40,556 bases of DNA from a virus. Under the pieces are notes generated by a model. That model was not told the DNA's origin and made no database searches. It saw nothing but the letters and a program-made list of their open reading frames with translations. A program made the translations under genes and the position numbers. The stretch spans positions 1 to 40,556 of the IMG/VR virus record IMGVR_UViG_3300042904_000068. One strand, given 5' to 3'. Shown one piece after another: positions 12,832 to 19,440 of the stretch. The first letter of the stretch is position 1; every line of letters starts with the position of its first letter.

Positions 12832-13110
12832 ATGGACATCCAGCACGCCCAACTCATTCAGCGGCTCGGCGGCGTCAGCGCCGTTGCTGCCCGTCTCGGC
12901 ATCAAGCCTCCCTCCGTCTCCGGGTGGATCGAAGACGGCCGAAACGGCATCCCGAAGGGCCGGCTGATCGAACTTGGGGCAGTGATCGAGCGCGAGCTGG
13001 GTATTGCCCGCTGGACGCTGTTCCCCACCGACTGGCACCAGATCTGGCCCGAGCTGATCTCCGCCAAGGGCGCACCGGCACTGCCGCAGCCCGAGCGGAA
13101 GGCGGCCTGA
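12832..13110 (+). CDS. cro: Cro-like repressor
   Basis: A 92-aa protein, divergent from cI, with an N-terminal helix-turn-helix of the YdaS/Cro type (LIQRLGGVSAVAARLGIK, PPSVSGWIEDG, then IPKGRLIELGAVIERELGIA). The start is the first in-frame ATG and lies 8 bp past the PR -10 box, so the message should be leaderless; no Shine-Dalgarno could exist. Another ATG at 12822 is out of frame. Cro would bind the TAGGCATGCCTA operators to lower cI and early transcription during lytic growth. Confidence 0.85.
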   Translation: MDIQHAQLIQRLGGVSAVAARLGIKPPSVSGWIEDGRNGIPKGRLIELGAVIERELGIARWTLFPTDWHQIWPELISAKGAPALPQPERKAA

Positions 13111-13198
13111 CTGGTGACGTGCTGCGGTGTTCATGCATCGCATCTTGCCGCCCCCTATTCCTCTCGTCAGTTCCAACAAACCTCCGGAGTTAACAAAC

Positions 13199-13666
13199 AT
13201 GGATGCCCTTACAGCAGCTGCCCGCTACGTGGCGGAGAAGCACCCCGGCGGCGCTACGGGCCTCGGTCGCGACATCAACCACCCGGCGCTGGTGAACGAA
13301 CTGCGTGAGAGCGGCACGGCGAAGCTGGGACTGAAGACGGCCGGCCTGATGACTGCGGTGAGCGGCAACCTGCGCATCCTAGAGGTGCTCGCGGAGCAGA
13401 ACGGCCAGATGCTGGTGCCGCTGCCGGCGACGGTCGACGCATCGAGCGATCTGACCATGCTGGCCTTGAGCCGCCTGGGCAAGGAGTTCGCCGACGTGGT
13501 GCAGGAGGTCTGCGCGACCTGTGCCGATGACGACGTCTCCGCCAACGAGCTGATGCGCGTAGAGAAGCAGTGGGGCGAGCTGGTGTCCGTCGGGCGTCAC
13601 CTGATCGCAGGCCTGCGCGCTAAGCACGAGGCCGGGAAGCCGGTGCAGCTGCGGAGCGCCGCATGA
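13199..13666 (+). CDS. CII-like regulator (Phage_CP76 family)
   Basis: ATG 13199 follows GGAG nine bases upstream. The 155-aa sequence follows the Phage_CP76/CII pattern: AAARYVAEKHPGGATGLGRD, then LVNELRESGTAKLGLKTAGL and VSGNLRILEVLAEQNGQMLV, followed by a helical C-terminus. By position (second gene from PR) and family it should be a lysogeny-promoting activator or a replication-linked regulator. The 88-bp gap between cro and this gene has no obvious terminator or nut site. Confidence 0.78.
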   Translation: MDALTAAARYVAEKHPGGATGLGRDINHPALVNELRESGTAKLGLKTAGLMTAVSGNLRILEVLAEQNGQMLVPLPATVDASSDLTMLALSRLGKEFADVVQEVCATCADDDVSANELMRVEKQWGELVSVGRHLIAGLRAKHEAGKPVQLRSAA

Positions 13667-13896
13667 CCCCGTGCACGTCGCCCTTCCGGTGGGCCGAGTA
13701 CCCGCGGCCGTCGATCTTCGCCTCTGACACCACCTTCACCGGCAGCAAGAGGACGGGGAAGACCGCGTCGCAGACCTCGACCGAGGCGGCGGACCGCTAC
13801 GTGCAGCGCACCGGCCGCAGCGCCGGGAGCATCCCTGGCATCAGCACCAAGGGCGACCTGCTGATCGAAGAGAGCAACCATCGGAGGGCCCGCTGA
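13663..13896 (+). CDS. Small hypothetical early protein (77 aa)
   Basis: Starts at ATG 13663, overlapping the CII-like gene by 4 bp (ATGA), and its stop shares a base with the next ATG. The product is polar and basic (SDTTFTGSKRTGKTASQTST, then DRYVQRTGRSAGSIPG) with no recognised domain. Tight coupling on both sides is the main evidence that it is translated. Confidence 0.6.
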   Translation: MTPCTSPFRWAEYPRPSIFASDTTFTGSKRTGKTASQTSTEAADRYVQRTGRSAGSIPGISTKGDLLIEESNHRRAR

Positions 13897-14243
13897 TGCT
13901 CGACGCGGTCGCCTCCCAGCGTGCGAAGGCCACGGGGCAGCAGCTGTCGATCATGTTCGACGGCGACTGGACGGCCGCCGTGATGGTGGAACTGCGCGCC
14001 TGGGTTGCCACCCGCCGCGCGCAGGGTCACATCGTGATGACCTTCGAGCAGTTCCGCCACGACGCCGTGGCAGTGCCGCACTCCCACAAGAGCTGGGGCA
14101 GCTTGCCGGCGATCGCCTGCCGCGCCGGGCTGATCTCCCCCATGAATCACGCCGACGGCTCGCCGGTCGTGCGCGCGGCCGAGTCCGTGAAGACCCACGG
14201 CCACTTCGTGCGCGTGTGGTCGCTGGAGGGCACCGGTGCCTAA
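13896..14243 (+). CDS. Hypothetical early protein (115 aa)
   Basis: ATG 13896 overlaps the previous stop (TGATG). The protein looks globular, with a first half around SIMFDGDWTAAVMVELRAWV and a second containing HIVMTFEQFRHDAVAVPHSH and KSWGSLPAIACRAGLISPM. The second half resembles a small helical domain seen in proteins adjoining phage replication genes, but I cannot name a family. It overlaps the replication gene by 8 bp. Confidence 0.7.
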   Translation: MLDAVASQRAKATGQQLSIMFDGDWTAAVMVELRAWVATRRAQGHIVMTFEQFRHDAVAVPHSHKSWGSLPAIACRAGLISPMNHADGSPVVRAAESVKTHGHFVRVWSLEGTGA

Positions 14244-15060
14244 CCGAATGATCCGCGAGGGCATCCTCACCAGCGATCGGATCGACCAGCTCGATCCGCC
14301 GTCGGAGGTGTTCTATCGTCGGCTCATGAGCAAGGTGGACGACCACGGCCTTTACGACGCCAGGCCGTCCATCCTCCGCAGTTCCCTCTATCCGCTACGG
14401 GTTGACCGCGTGCGGGAGGCCGACATTTCCCGTTGGATCGCTGCGTGCGAGAAGGCCGGACTGATCGCTCTCTACGCCCACGACGGTAAGCCATACCTGC
14501 AGATGCTGGACACGCGGTGGCAAGCGCGCTCAGAGCCGAAGTACCCGCTGCCGAATGCCGTCAATCGGGTGGTGGTGAGTGCAGCTGAAAACAGTTGCGC
14601 GCAACTGCCTGCAACTGCGCCCGTAGTCGTAGACGGAGTAGTAGTCGTAGACGAGGACGTACCGCGCGATGCCGCGCGACCTCCCCGTTCGACTGCCAAA
14701 CCCCGGAAGACGGCCATCCCGGCTGACTTCACCACCAGCGAGCGGGTCGCCGCATGGGCAGCGGAGAAAGGCTACGGGCAGCTGCCGGAGCACCTGGATG
14801 CCTTCAAGCGCAAGGCCGTCGCCAAGGGCTATGCCTACGTCGACTGGGACGCGGCGTTCATGGAGGCCATCCGAGAGGACTGGGCGAAGTTGCGCGGCCG
14901 CAGCAGGGAAGGCGTCGCGCCGCCGGCCGAAGCCCGCCACCACGACACCGCCGAGGACACCCGCCGGATGCTGGCCGACAAGGACCGGGACACCAAGCCG
15001 CCGCCGGCGCACATCCGCGCGCAGATCAACCAGGCGCTGAAGGGGAGGGCGCTGCAGTGA
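14236..15060 (+). CDS. Replisome organizer (O-like) with N-terminal winged helix and DnaT-like C-terminus
   Basis: GTG 14236 has GGAGGG five bases upstream, favouring it over ATG 14248. Residues 1-95 (RMIREGILTSDRIDQLDPPS, EVFYRRLMSKVDDHGLYDAR, then the DISRWIAACEKAGLI region) are the usual origin-binding winged-helix start of phage replication proteins. A low-complexity linker (VVVDGVVVVDEDV) follows. The region about 155-215 (IPADFTTSERVAAWAAEKGY, then HLDAFKRKAVAKGYAYVDWD) resembles the DnaT/replication C-terminal domain. No separate helicase or loader gene is evident nearby, so this protein probably recruits host DnaB directly or through DnaC. The linker-coding DNA holds repeat sequences (14592-14653). 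Confidence 0.82.
   Translation: MPNRMIREGILTSDRIDQLDPPSEVFYRRLMSKVDDHGLYDARPSILRSSLYPLRVDRVREADISRWIAACEKAGLIALYAHDGKPYLQMLDTRWQARSEPKYPLPNAVNRVVVSAAENSCAQLPATAPVVVDGVVVVDEDVPRDAARPPRSTAKPRKTAIPADFTTSERVAAWAAEKGYGQLPEHLDAFKRKAVAKGYAYVDWDAAFMEAIREDWAKLRGRSREGVAPPAEARHHDTAEDTRRMLADKDRDTKPPPAHIRAQINQALKGRALQ
14592..14653. repeat. ori: Origin-like repeat cluster inside the replication gene
   Basis: A perfect 16-bp palindrome CAGTTGCGCGCAACTG (14592-14607) is followed by a further GCAACTGC at 14611-14618. A 13-bp direct repeat GTAGTCGTAGACG then occurs at 14623-14635 and 14641-14653, 18 bp apart. All lie in the linker-coding part of the replisome organizer, where lambda O carries its iterons. An origin function is inferred. 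Confidence 0.6.
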
Positions 15061-15617
15061 AGAACCCGAATTTCCGGGGCATTGCCTCCGCGGTTGACCT
15101 GCAGGGTCGCTGCATCGTCGACGACTTCACCGAGTGCTGGCACTGGCAGGGCGCCATGAGGTCGGATAAGCGCGGTCTGCTGCTGCCGGCCATGTGGGTC
15201 TTCGACAGCCAGAAGGGCAAGTACCGCACGATGACGGGCCCACTGGCGGTTCTGGAGATCGTCGGCCGACGCGGCCTGGGTGTGCGCACCGCCTGGCGCA
15301 CCTGCGGCTGCGGAGACTGCGTGAACCCGCAGCACATCCTCGGTGGCACGAAGGCGGACTGGGGCCGCTGGATCAGGACCACCGGAGCGTGGAAGAACGT
15401 GCCGGCGCGGGTGGTGGCAAATCGCCGGTCTGCCCGCGCGCGCAGCGAAACCGGGCGGGAGATCGTTGCAGCTGTGTGCAGCAGCCCACTGAACGGACGT
15501 CAGGCCGCAGCCGAGTTCGGGATTTCGCCGCAGCAGGTGAGCAAGTACCGCACGGGCCGGTCCTGGGTCGATCCGGTTGTCGCCGGCGCCAGCGTGTTCT
15601 CTCTGGGGGCGCGATGA
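15057..15617 (+). CDS. HNH-fold DNA-binding protein with degenerate active site (186 aa)
   Basis: GTG 15057 overlaps the previous stop (GTGA). The middle follows the HNH_3 pattern (ECWHWQGAM ... GRRGLGVRTAWRTCGCGDCV, then NPQHILGGTKADW) but the position normally holding the catalytic His before the Cys is Thr (WRTCGCG). The His in NPQHI remains. The C-terminal part has a helix-turn-helix (NGRQAAAEFGISPQQVSKYR). It may bind DNA without cutting it. It follows the replication gene directly, where many phages have a helicase loader. Confidence 0.68.
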   Translation: MKNPNFRGIASAVDLQGRCIVDDFTECWHWQGAMRSDKRGLLLPAMWVFDSQKGKYRTMTGPLAVLEIVGRRGLGVRTAWRTCGCGDCVNPQHILGGTKADWGRWIRTTGAWKNVPARVVANRRSARARSETGREIVAAVCSSPLNGRQAAAEFGISPQQVSKYRTGRSWVDPVVAGASVFSLGAR

Positions 15618-15620
15618 CGT

Positions 15621-15827
15621 ATGCCGAAGATCGAGGAATGGCGCGCAGCCGCGCTGAAGCATTGCCTGTGGATGGCCGCGCGGGACGCGGAGTACGCGCA
15701 GTGGGCGGCCGACGAGGCGGAGCGCCTAGCCGGCGGACTGCTGGACGGACTAGCCGACAAGGTCCGAGCAGCTATCGAGAAACACACCCGCGCGCGAAAG
15801 GGGTTGCAGCGTGAAGTTCATTCGTGA
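15621..15827 (+). CDS. Small helical protein (68 aa)
   Basis: ATG 15621 lies 3 bp after the previous stop. The product is one long, mostly alpha-helical chain (EEWRAAALKHCLWMAARDAE, then YAQWAADEAERLAGGLLDGL) with a basic C-terminus. It overlaps the next gene by 17 bp. No family is recognised. Confidence 0.6.
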   Translation: MPKIEEWRAAALKHCLWMAARDAEYAQWAADEAERLAGGLLDGLADKVRAAIEKHTRARKGLQREVHS

Positions 15828-16296
15828 TGCCATCCTGCACTGGGCGCGCTCTCGTCAGCCCGACTTCGTCATCGGCGGCGCGGCGTCGCCTTACCTGCGC
15901 CGGCACTGGCTGCTGCCGCGGAATCGGTTCTTCAACGTCTACGTCCACGAGTTCCTGCGCTCGGACGAGGACCGGGCGCTGCACGACCACCCCTGGCTAT
16001 TCAATGCCTCGTGGCTGATCGCGGGGATGTACCGGGAGCACACCATCGATGCCGGTGGCGTCAGGCGCATGGTGCTGCGCTGGGCAGGCGCCTTCAAGTT
16101 CCGTTGGGGCCCTGCGCCGCACCGAGTCGAGCTCTTGGACGGCTACGACGGCTCGGCGGTGCACTGCTGGACCGTCTTCATCACCGGCCCGGTGGTCCGG
16201 ATCTGGGGCTTCCACTGCCCGAAGCGGTGGGTACCGTGGCGCGAGTTCGTCGACGATCGCGACGCTGGAGCCGTCGGCAAGGGCTGTGGCGAATGA
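15811..16296 (+). CDS. Cupin-like phage protein with an HDHPW motif (161 aa)
   Basis: GTG 15811 follows AAAGGGG. The sequence contains RALHDHPWLFNASWLIAGMY and later GPAPHRVELLDG, His-rich beta-strand signatures of a cupin/double-stranded beta-helix fold that would bind a metal. The C-terminal GPVVRIWGFHCPKRWVPWRE continues the pattern. Similar proteins occur in nin-like regions of phages, with no known function. It overlaps the next gene by 4 bp. Confidence 0.7.
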   Translation: MKFIRDAILHWARSRQPDFVIGGAASPYLRRHWLLPRNRFFNVYVHEFLRSDEDRALHDHPWLFNASWLIAGMYREHTIDAGGVRRMVLRWAGAFKFRWGPAPHRVELLDGYDGSAVHCWTVFITGPVVRIWGFHCPKRWVPWREFVDDRDAGAVGKGCGE

Positions 16297-16814
16297 GCGA
16301 GATCACCCTGGTCCGCCAGCAGCCCACCGATATTCCCGAGGCGGAAAAGCTGGCCGCGCGCAACGTGCTGTTCGGCATCGTCGACGGCCTGGGCGAGCAG
16401 GGCAAGCGGCAGTGGCGCCGCTTCTTCAACCGCCTGATGCGCCTGGAGCCGGGCGAAATCGTCGAGATCCGCACCCACCAGGAGCGGATCGGCTGGTACC
16501 ACCGCAAACACATGGCGCTGGAGCAGCGGGTCTTCGAGGCTCAGGAGAAGTTCGACAGCTTCGAGCAGTTCCGGGTGTGGCTGAAGGTCGGCGCGGGCTT
16601 TGTCCACTGGCTGCCGGGCCCGAAGGGCGGCGTCATTCCGGTGCCGCGGTCGATCAGCTACGCACGCCTGGAGCAGGGCGACATGGAGAAGGTGCACGCC
16701 GACATCGTCGAGTTCCTACGCACGGAGCACGCCGGCCGGACGCTGTGGAAGCACCTTTCCGAGCCGCAGCGCATCGAGAACATCGAGTTCCTGCTGGCGG
16801 GGTTCGGCGAATGA
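16293..16814 (+). CDS. DUF1367-like nin-region protein (173 aa)
   Basis: ATG 16293 overlaps the previous stop (ATGA). The core block LMRLEPGEIVEIRTHQER with YHRKHMALEQRVFEAQEKFD, followed by FRVWLKVGAGFVHWLPG, fits the DUF1367 family, which sits beside ninB/ninG in many lambdoid phages. A single-strand DNA-binding or recombination-accessory role is likely by context. It overlaps ninG by 4 bp. Confidence 0.7.
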   Translation: MSEITLVRQQPTDIPEAEKLAARNVLFGIVDGLGEQGKRQWRRFFNRLMRLEPGEIVEIRTHQERIGWYHRKHMALEQRVFEAQEKFDSFEQFRVWLKVGAGFVHWLPGPKGGVIPVPRSISYARLEQGDMEKVHADIVEFLRTEHAGRTLWKHLSEPQRIENIEFLLAGFGE

Positions 16815-17407
16815 CGTTCGCGACCACGAAGCCGCCGCGATGCAAGCACTGCAAGGCCCGCACCGACCGGCCAGGCAGGGTGCTGCACGACGACTGCGTG
16901 GGGCCGTGGTACGAGGCGAACCGGGAGAAGCTGGCCAGGAAAGCGGAACGCAAGAAAGAGCTCGCCGCGCGCGCCGAGAAGGCGAAGGACCGGCAGACGC
17001 TCGAGGCGATGAAGACGATGCCCAAGCTGCACAAGGAGGCGCGCTTCTGGTTCAACCGCTGGATTCGCCTTCGCGACGCTGAGAAGCCGTGCATTTCCTG
17101 CGGCGCACCACCGCCGGACCTCAGCGGGCTGCATGCCGGGCGGGACTGTGGCCACTTCCGCAGCGTCGGCTCTGCTGGCCACCTCCGGTATTCGGAGGAC
17201 AACGCCGCGGCGCAGTGCGTGCACTGCAACCAACACCTGAGCGGCAACTACCTGGGCTTCCGCAACGGACAAATCGAGCGGATCGGGCTGGCTCGGGTTG
17301 AGGCGCTGGAAAACGACAACCGGCCCGAGAAGTGGCAGCGCGACCAGGTGCGCGGCATCCGGGACACGTACCGCGCCCGTGTGCGTGAACTGAAGAAGGT
17401 GAAGTGA
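16811..17407 (+). CDS. ninG: NinG/Rap recombination protein
   Basis: This 198-aa protein aligns along its length with lambda NinG (Rap): an N-terminal zinc motif CKHCKA, a long basic helix (KLARKAERKKELAARAEKAK), KEARFWFNRWIRLRDAEKPC, then CISCGAP, GRDCGHFRSVGSAGHLRYSE and AQCVHCNQHLSGNYLGFRNG. Rap is a Holliday-junction/D-loop endonuclease that promotes phage recombination and packaging-competent concatemers. The start ATG 16811 overlaps the previous stop. Confidence 0.92.
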   Translation: MTFATTKPPRCKHCKARTDRPGRVLHDDCVGPWYEANREKLARKAERKKELAARAEKAKDRQTLEAMKTMPKLHKEARFWFNRWIRLRDAEKPCISCGAPPPDLSGLHAGRDCGHFRSVGSAGHLRYSEDNAAAQCVHCNQHLSGNYLGFRNGQIERIGLARVEALENDNRPEKWQRDQVRGIRDTYRARVRELKKVK

Positions 17408-17712
17408 TGCCCCGCGCCAAGGTTCTCGACGCCAATCCTTACGGCCTGTCCTACCGCGAGTGCGAGGTCCTGGAGGAGCTGATCCGCTTGGGCAGCCCGA
17501 AGGCGGTCGCGGCGTCCGAAGGGCTGGATCCCAAGACGGTCCGCAACGTGATGCGCAGCGCCGTCAAGCGCATGAAGGCGAAGACCCCGCTTCAGGCCGC
17601 GGTCATGTTCGACCGCGAGCTGCGGCGCGGCGCGACTTACGCCGGCCGGCAGAGCCCGGTCCGCAGCGTCTTCGACCTCGGAAACGACAACAGCAGGAGC
17701 GCAGCAGCATGA
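17407..17712 (+). CDS. LuxR/GerE-type helix-turn-helix protein (101 aa)
   Basis: ATG 17407 overlaps the ninG stop (TGATG); a GTG at 17404 is an alternative. Residues about 14-55 (LSYRECEVLEELIRLGSPKA, then VAASEGLDPKTVRNVMRSAV) form a GerE-like HTH closely resembling the LuxR DNA-binding domain, without a receiver domain. The location near the end of the early operon suggests a transcriptional regulator, possibly of late genes. Confidence 0.78.
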   Translation: MPRAKVLDANPYGLSYRECEVLEELIRLGSPKAVAASEGLDPKTVRNVMRSAVKRMKAKTPLQAAVMFDRELRRGATYAGRQSPVRSVFDLGNDNSRSAAA

Positions 17713-17942
17713 CCGAAGCAAAGCCGGAACCGTTCGACGTCCGATGGCTGGGCGAGCTGCAGGCGCTGAAGCTGAAGCCGGGCGAGAAGTTCGTGCTGCA
17801 GTTCCAGACCATCCTCAATCCCGAGCAGCGCGAGCGCGTGCTGGAGCAGTGGAACCGCTTCATGCCGGGAGTGGAGCTGCTGGTGGTCGAGGGCGGCGCC
17901 CGGCTCAGTGCGGCGCAGGTGCCGGAACAACAGAAGGAGTGA
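17709..17942 (+). CDS. Small hypothetical protein (77 aa)
   Basis: ATG 17709 overlaps the previous stop. It has a strand-helix pattern (KPGEKFVLQFQTILNPEQRE, then RVLEQWNRFMPGVELLVVEG). No domain is recognised, though the composition is that of a folded protein. Two bases separate its stop from the next ATG. Confidence 0.7.
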   Translation: MTEAKPEPFDVRWLGELQALKLKPGEKFVLQFQTILNPEQRERVLEQWNRFMPGVELLVVEGGARLSAAQVPEQQKE

Positions 17943-17944
17943 CC

Positions 17945-18586
17945 ATGCTGGCAGACACGAACGACCGCCCGAGCCTGGAGGAGCAGTACCTGCTCGCCAC
18001 CAGCAGCAGCAACTTGACGCTGAACCCAGACCGGACCTGCGCGGCGACGCACCTGATCGCCGCAGGCCTCACCGGCAACCGCATGGGCGAGGCGCTGAGC
18101 CATCTGCGCAGCGAGTGGCAGTCGGCCGGCAAGCCGCGCAAGGCGACGGAAGCTGAGATCCTGAAGCGCGCCGAGACTCTGCCGAAGCTGCGCGGCAAGC
18201 CGGACGTGAAGCGGGCGCGCACGGTGGTGCTGGTGGAGCACGCCGCGGCGATGCGGAAGCGCGCGCACCAGCTCCTCGGCTGGGCGCCGACCATGCGCCT
18301 GCTGCTGGAGTGGGCCGTCGCGCGCGGCATCGAGCCGGACATCCTGAGCCCGGCGCTGTACCACTGGCTGGCGCCGGCGTGCCCGGTGTGCGACGGACAC
18401 GGCCAGCGGAAGCTGCCGGACGCGCCGGTCCTGAGCACGAAGCGGTGCAACCACTGCGCCGGCACCGGGAAGTGGCCCCGGCCGCCGGGCGCGGAGGTGG
18501 TGCACGACTGGCTGCAGCGGTGCGCCGGGAAGGCGAAGCACGACCGCGGCGCGCTGGTGCGCGGGGCGCCGATCTTCGACCGTTGA
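17945..18586 (+). CDS. Zinc-finger protein; candidate Q-like late antiterminator (213 aa)
   Basis: ATG 17945 follows AGAAGGAG. The N-terminal two-thirds are helical. Residues about 143-180 hold two C-x-x-C-x-G-x-G knuckles, CPVCDGHG and CNHCAGTG, as in DnaJ-type zinc fingers and in several phage Q antiterminators. It lies near the end of the early operon, ~350 bp upstream of a PR'-like promoter with a terminator 110 nt downstream, exactly where a Q gene belongs. The assignment rests on position plus zinc motif and is not certain. Confidence 0.6.
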   Translation: MLADTNDRPSLEEQYLLATSSSNLTLNPDRTCAATHLIAAGLTGNRMGEALSHLRSEWQSAGKPRKATEAEILKRAETLPKLRGKPDVKRARTVVLVEHAAAMRKRAHQLLGWAPTMRLLLEWAVARGIEPDILSPALYHWLAPACPVCDGHGQRKLPDAPVLSTKRCNHCAGTGKWPRPPGAEVVHDWLQRCAGKAKHDRGALVRGAPIFDR

Positions 18587-18939
18587 TGGAAAATCGACCC
18601 ATGACCCAAGAGCGCCGAATGAAGCGAGTGGAGGTGTTTTCCAGAGAGCAGTACGACGAGCCCTGGCCACCTGAAGGGCTCGCCGAGTTCCGGGAGTGGG
18701 TCGACGACCTGCTGGAGGGTATCCCCGAGGAGTTCCGCGACTCGGCGAAGATCCAGATCGACAGCACCACCAGCTACGGCCAGTCCCTTGCTACGGTGAC
18801 CGTGTCATATGTGCGGCCGGAAACCGACGAGGAAGCGGCCCGGCGCGAGCATGAAGAGCGCGCAGGGTGGGAGCAGCAGCGGAATCGGCTCAGGCATGAG
18901 CTCGAGCAAATCGGACGAATGAACCCGGCGCGGAAATAG
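18586..18939 (+). CDS. Hypothetical last early gene (117 aa)
   Basis: ATG 18586 shares a base with the previous stop; later ATGs at 18601 and 18619 are also possible. The product is acidic and mostly helical (AEFREWVDDLLEGIPEEFRD), with a central beta part (SLATVTVSYVRPETDEEAAR) and a basic C-terminal helix. No family is recognised. It ends 2 bp before the PR'-like promoter. Confidence 0.65.
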   Translation: MENRPMTQERRMKRVEVFSREQYDEPWPPEGLAEFREWVDDLLEGIPEEFRDSAKIQIDSTTSYGQSLATVTVSYVRPETDEEAARREHEERAGWEQQRNRLRHELEQIGRMNPARK

Positions 18940-18941
18940 GC

Positions 18942-18971
18942 TTGACACGTATTGACGCGCTAGTGTAGGAT
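18942..18971 (+). promoter_or_regulatory. PR'-like late promoter
   Basis: TTGACA (18942-18947) and TAGGAT (18966-18971) are 18 bp apart; a second TTGACG at 18952-18957 may contribute to regulator binding. It starts transcription near 18978, after the last early gene and before the packaging genes, with an intrinsic terminator about 110 nt downstream. This is the arrangement of lambda PR'/tR'. Confidence 0.75.
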
Positions 18972-18977
18972 GCGCGC

Positions 18978-19113
18978 CATCACTCCGCGCGTCGGAGTCT
19001 CGCCCAACGCGGGCAGTCTGTCGAACCACACGCCCGGCGTTGCACCCGGGAGTCGATACCGCAACGGACCTGCTCGCCCTGAATTTGGCCGCCCACTGAG
19101 GCGGCTTTCGTTT
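18978..19113 (+). ncRNA. Short terminated late leader (6S-like) RNA
   Basis: About 136 nt lie between the PR'-like start point and the terminator. The segment has no plausible coding sequence but several stems: ACTCCG with CGGAGT near the start, CCCGG with CCGGG in the middle, and a GTTGC/GCAAC pairing. In lambda the equivalent transcript is the 6S RNA produced until Q allows readthrough. Exact ends are predicted, not observed. Confidence 0.6.
19088..19113 (+). terminator. tR'-like terminator
   Basis: GCCGCC (19088-19093) pairs with GGCGGC (19100-19105) around a CACTGA loop, followed by TTTCGTTT. The position fits the terminator a late antiterminator must overcome. Confidence 0.8.
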
Positions 19114-19115
19114 CT

Positions 19116-19235
19116 GTCAGCGTGCCAGAGAGTGCCGCAAGGCCGGTCGAATGGTGACTCACGCAAAAGGTATCCGGTGGCGCGTGTGAGCCTATACCGG
19201 GTTCCTCGCACGTTCGAATCGTGCCGCTGACACCC
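19116..19235 (+). ncRNA. tRNA-like cloverleaf of about 120 nt
   Basis: GTCAGCG (19116-19122) pairs perfectly with CGCTGAC (19225-19231), followed by A-CC. TG at 19123-19124 fits tRNA positions 8-9. A perfect T-arm GCACG-TTCGAAT-CGTGC occupies 19208-19224. Between them are a GCC-GCAA-GGC hairpin (19134-19143) in the D-arm position and a 7-bp stem 19158-19164/19184-19190 with a 19-nt loop where the anticodon arm should be. No standard 7-nt anticodon loop is found and the whole is some 30-40 nt too long. It may be a tRNA-like regulatory RNA, a degenerate or interrupted tRNA, or part of the late leader. Confidence 0.55.
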
Positions 19236-19440
19236 CCAAGCCGGGCGCCGATCCTCACTCCACCAGCTCGCGTAGCTACCGGATCGCCGCAGCCCGCGCC
19301 CTTCCTCTCCGCAGAGGCCAGCCTGCCCCCGATTCATGACGGGGCTCTCCGGGTGCCGCGCTCGCATGCAGGCATGAGCGAGAACGGCAGGCACGCTGCC
19401 GCCCCCGACCAAGGGCGGTAAGTCCGAAGCGAGCCAGAAC
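19236..19440 (+). other. Non-coding late leader with hairpins
   Basis: No gene is supported here. The strand contains several short perfect hairpins, including CCTCT/AGAGG, CCCCG/CGGGG, CTCGC/GCGAG and CGCCC/GGGCG. It precedes the first late gene, lies within the late transcript and could hold regulatory or packaging (cos) signals, but I cannot identify a cleavage site. Confidence 0.4.

Noticed and set aside
12813-13193. 126-codon plus-strand frame overlapping cro
   Set aside because: It starts with an ATG inside the PR -10 region, is Arg-rich and out of frame with the well-supported Cro-like protein.
13111-13198. nut site or tR1-like terminator between cro and the CII-like gene
   Set aside because: No boxA/boxB-like pair or hairpin with a T-tract could be recognised.
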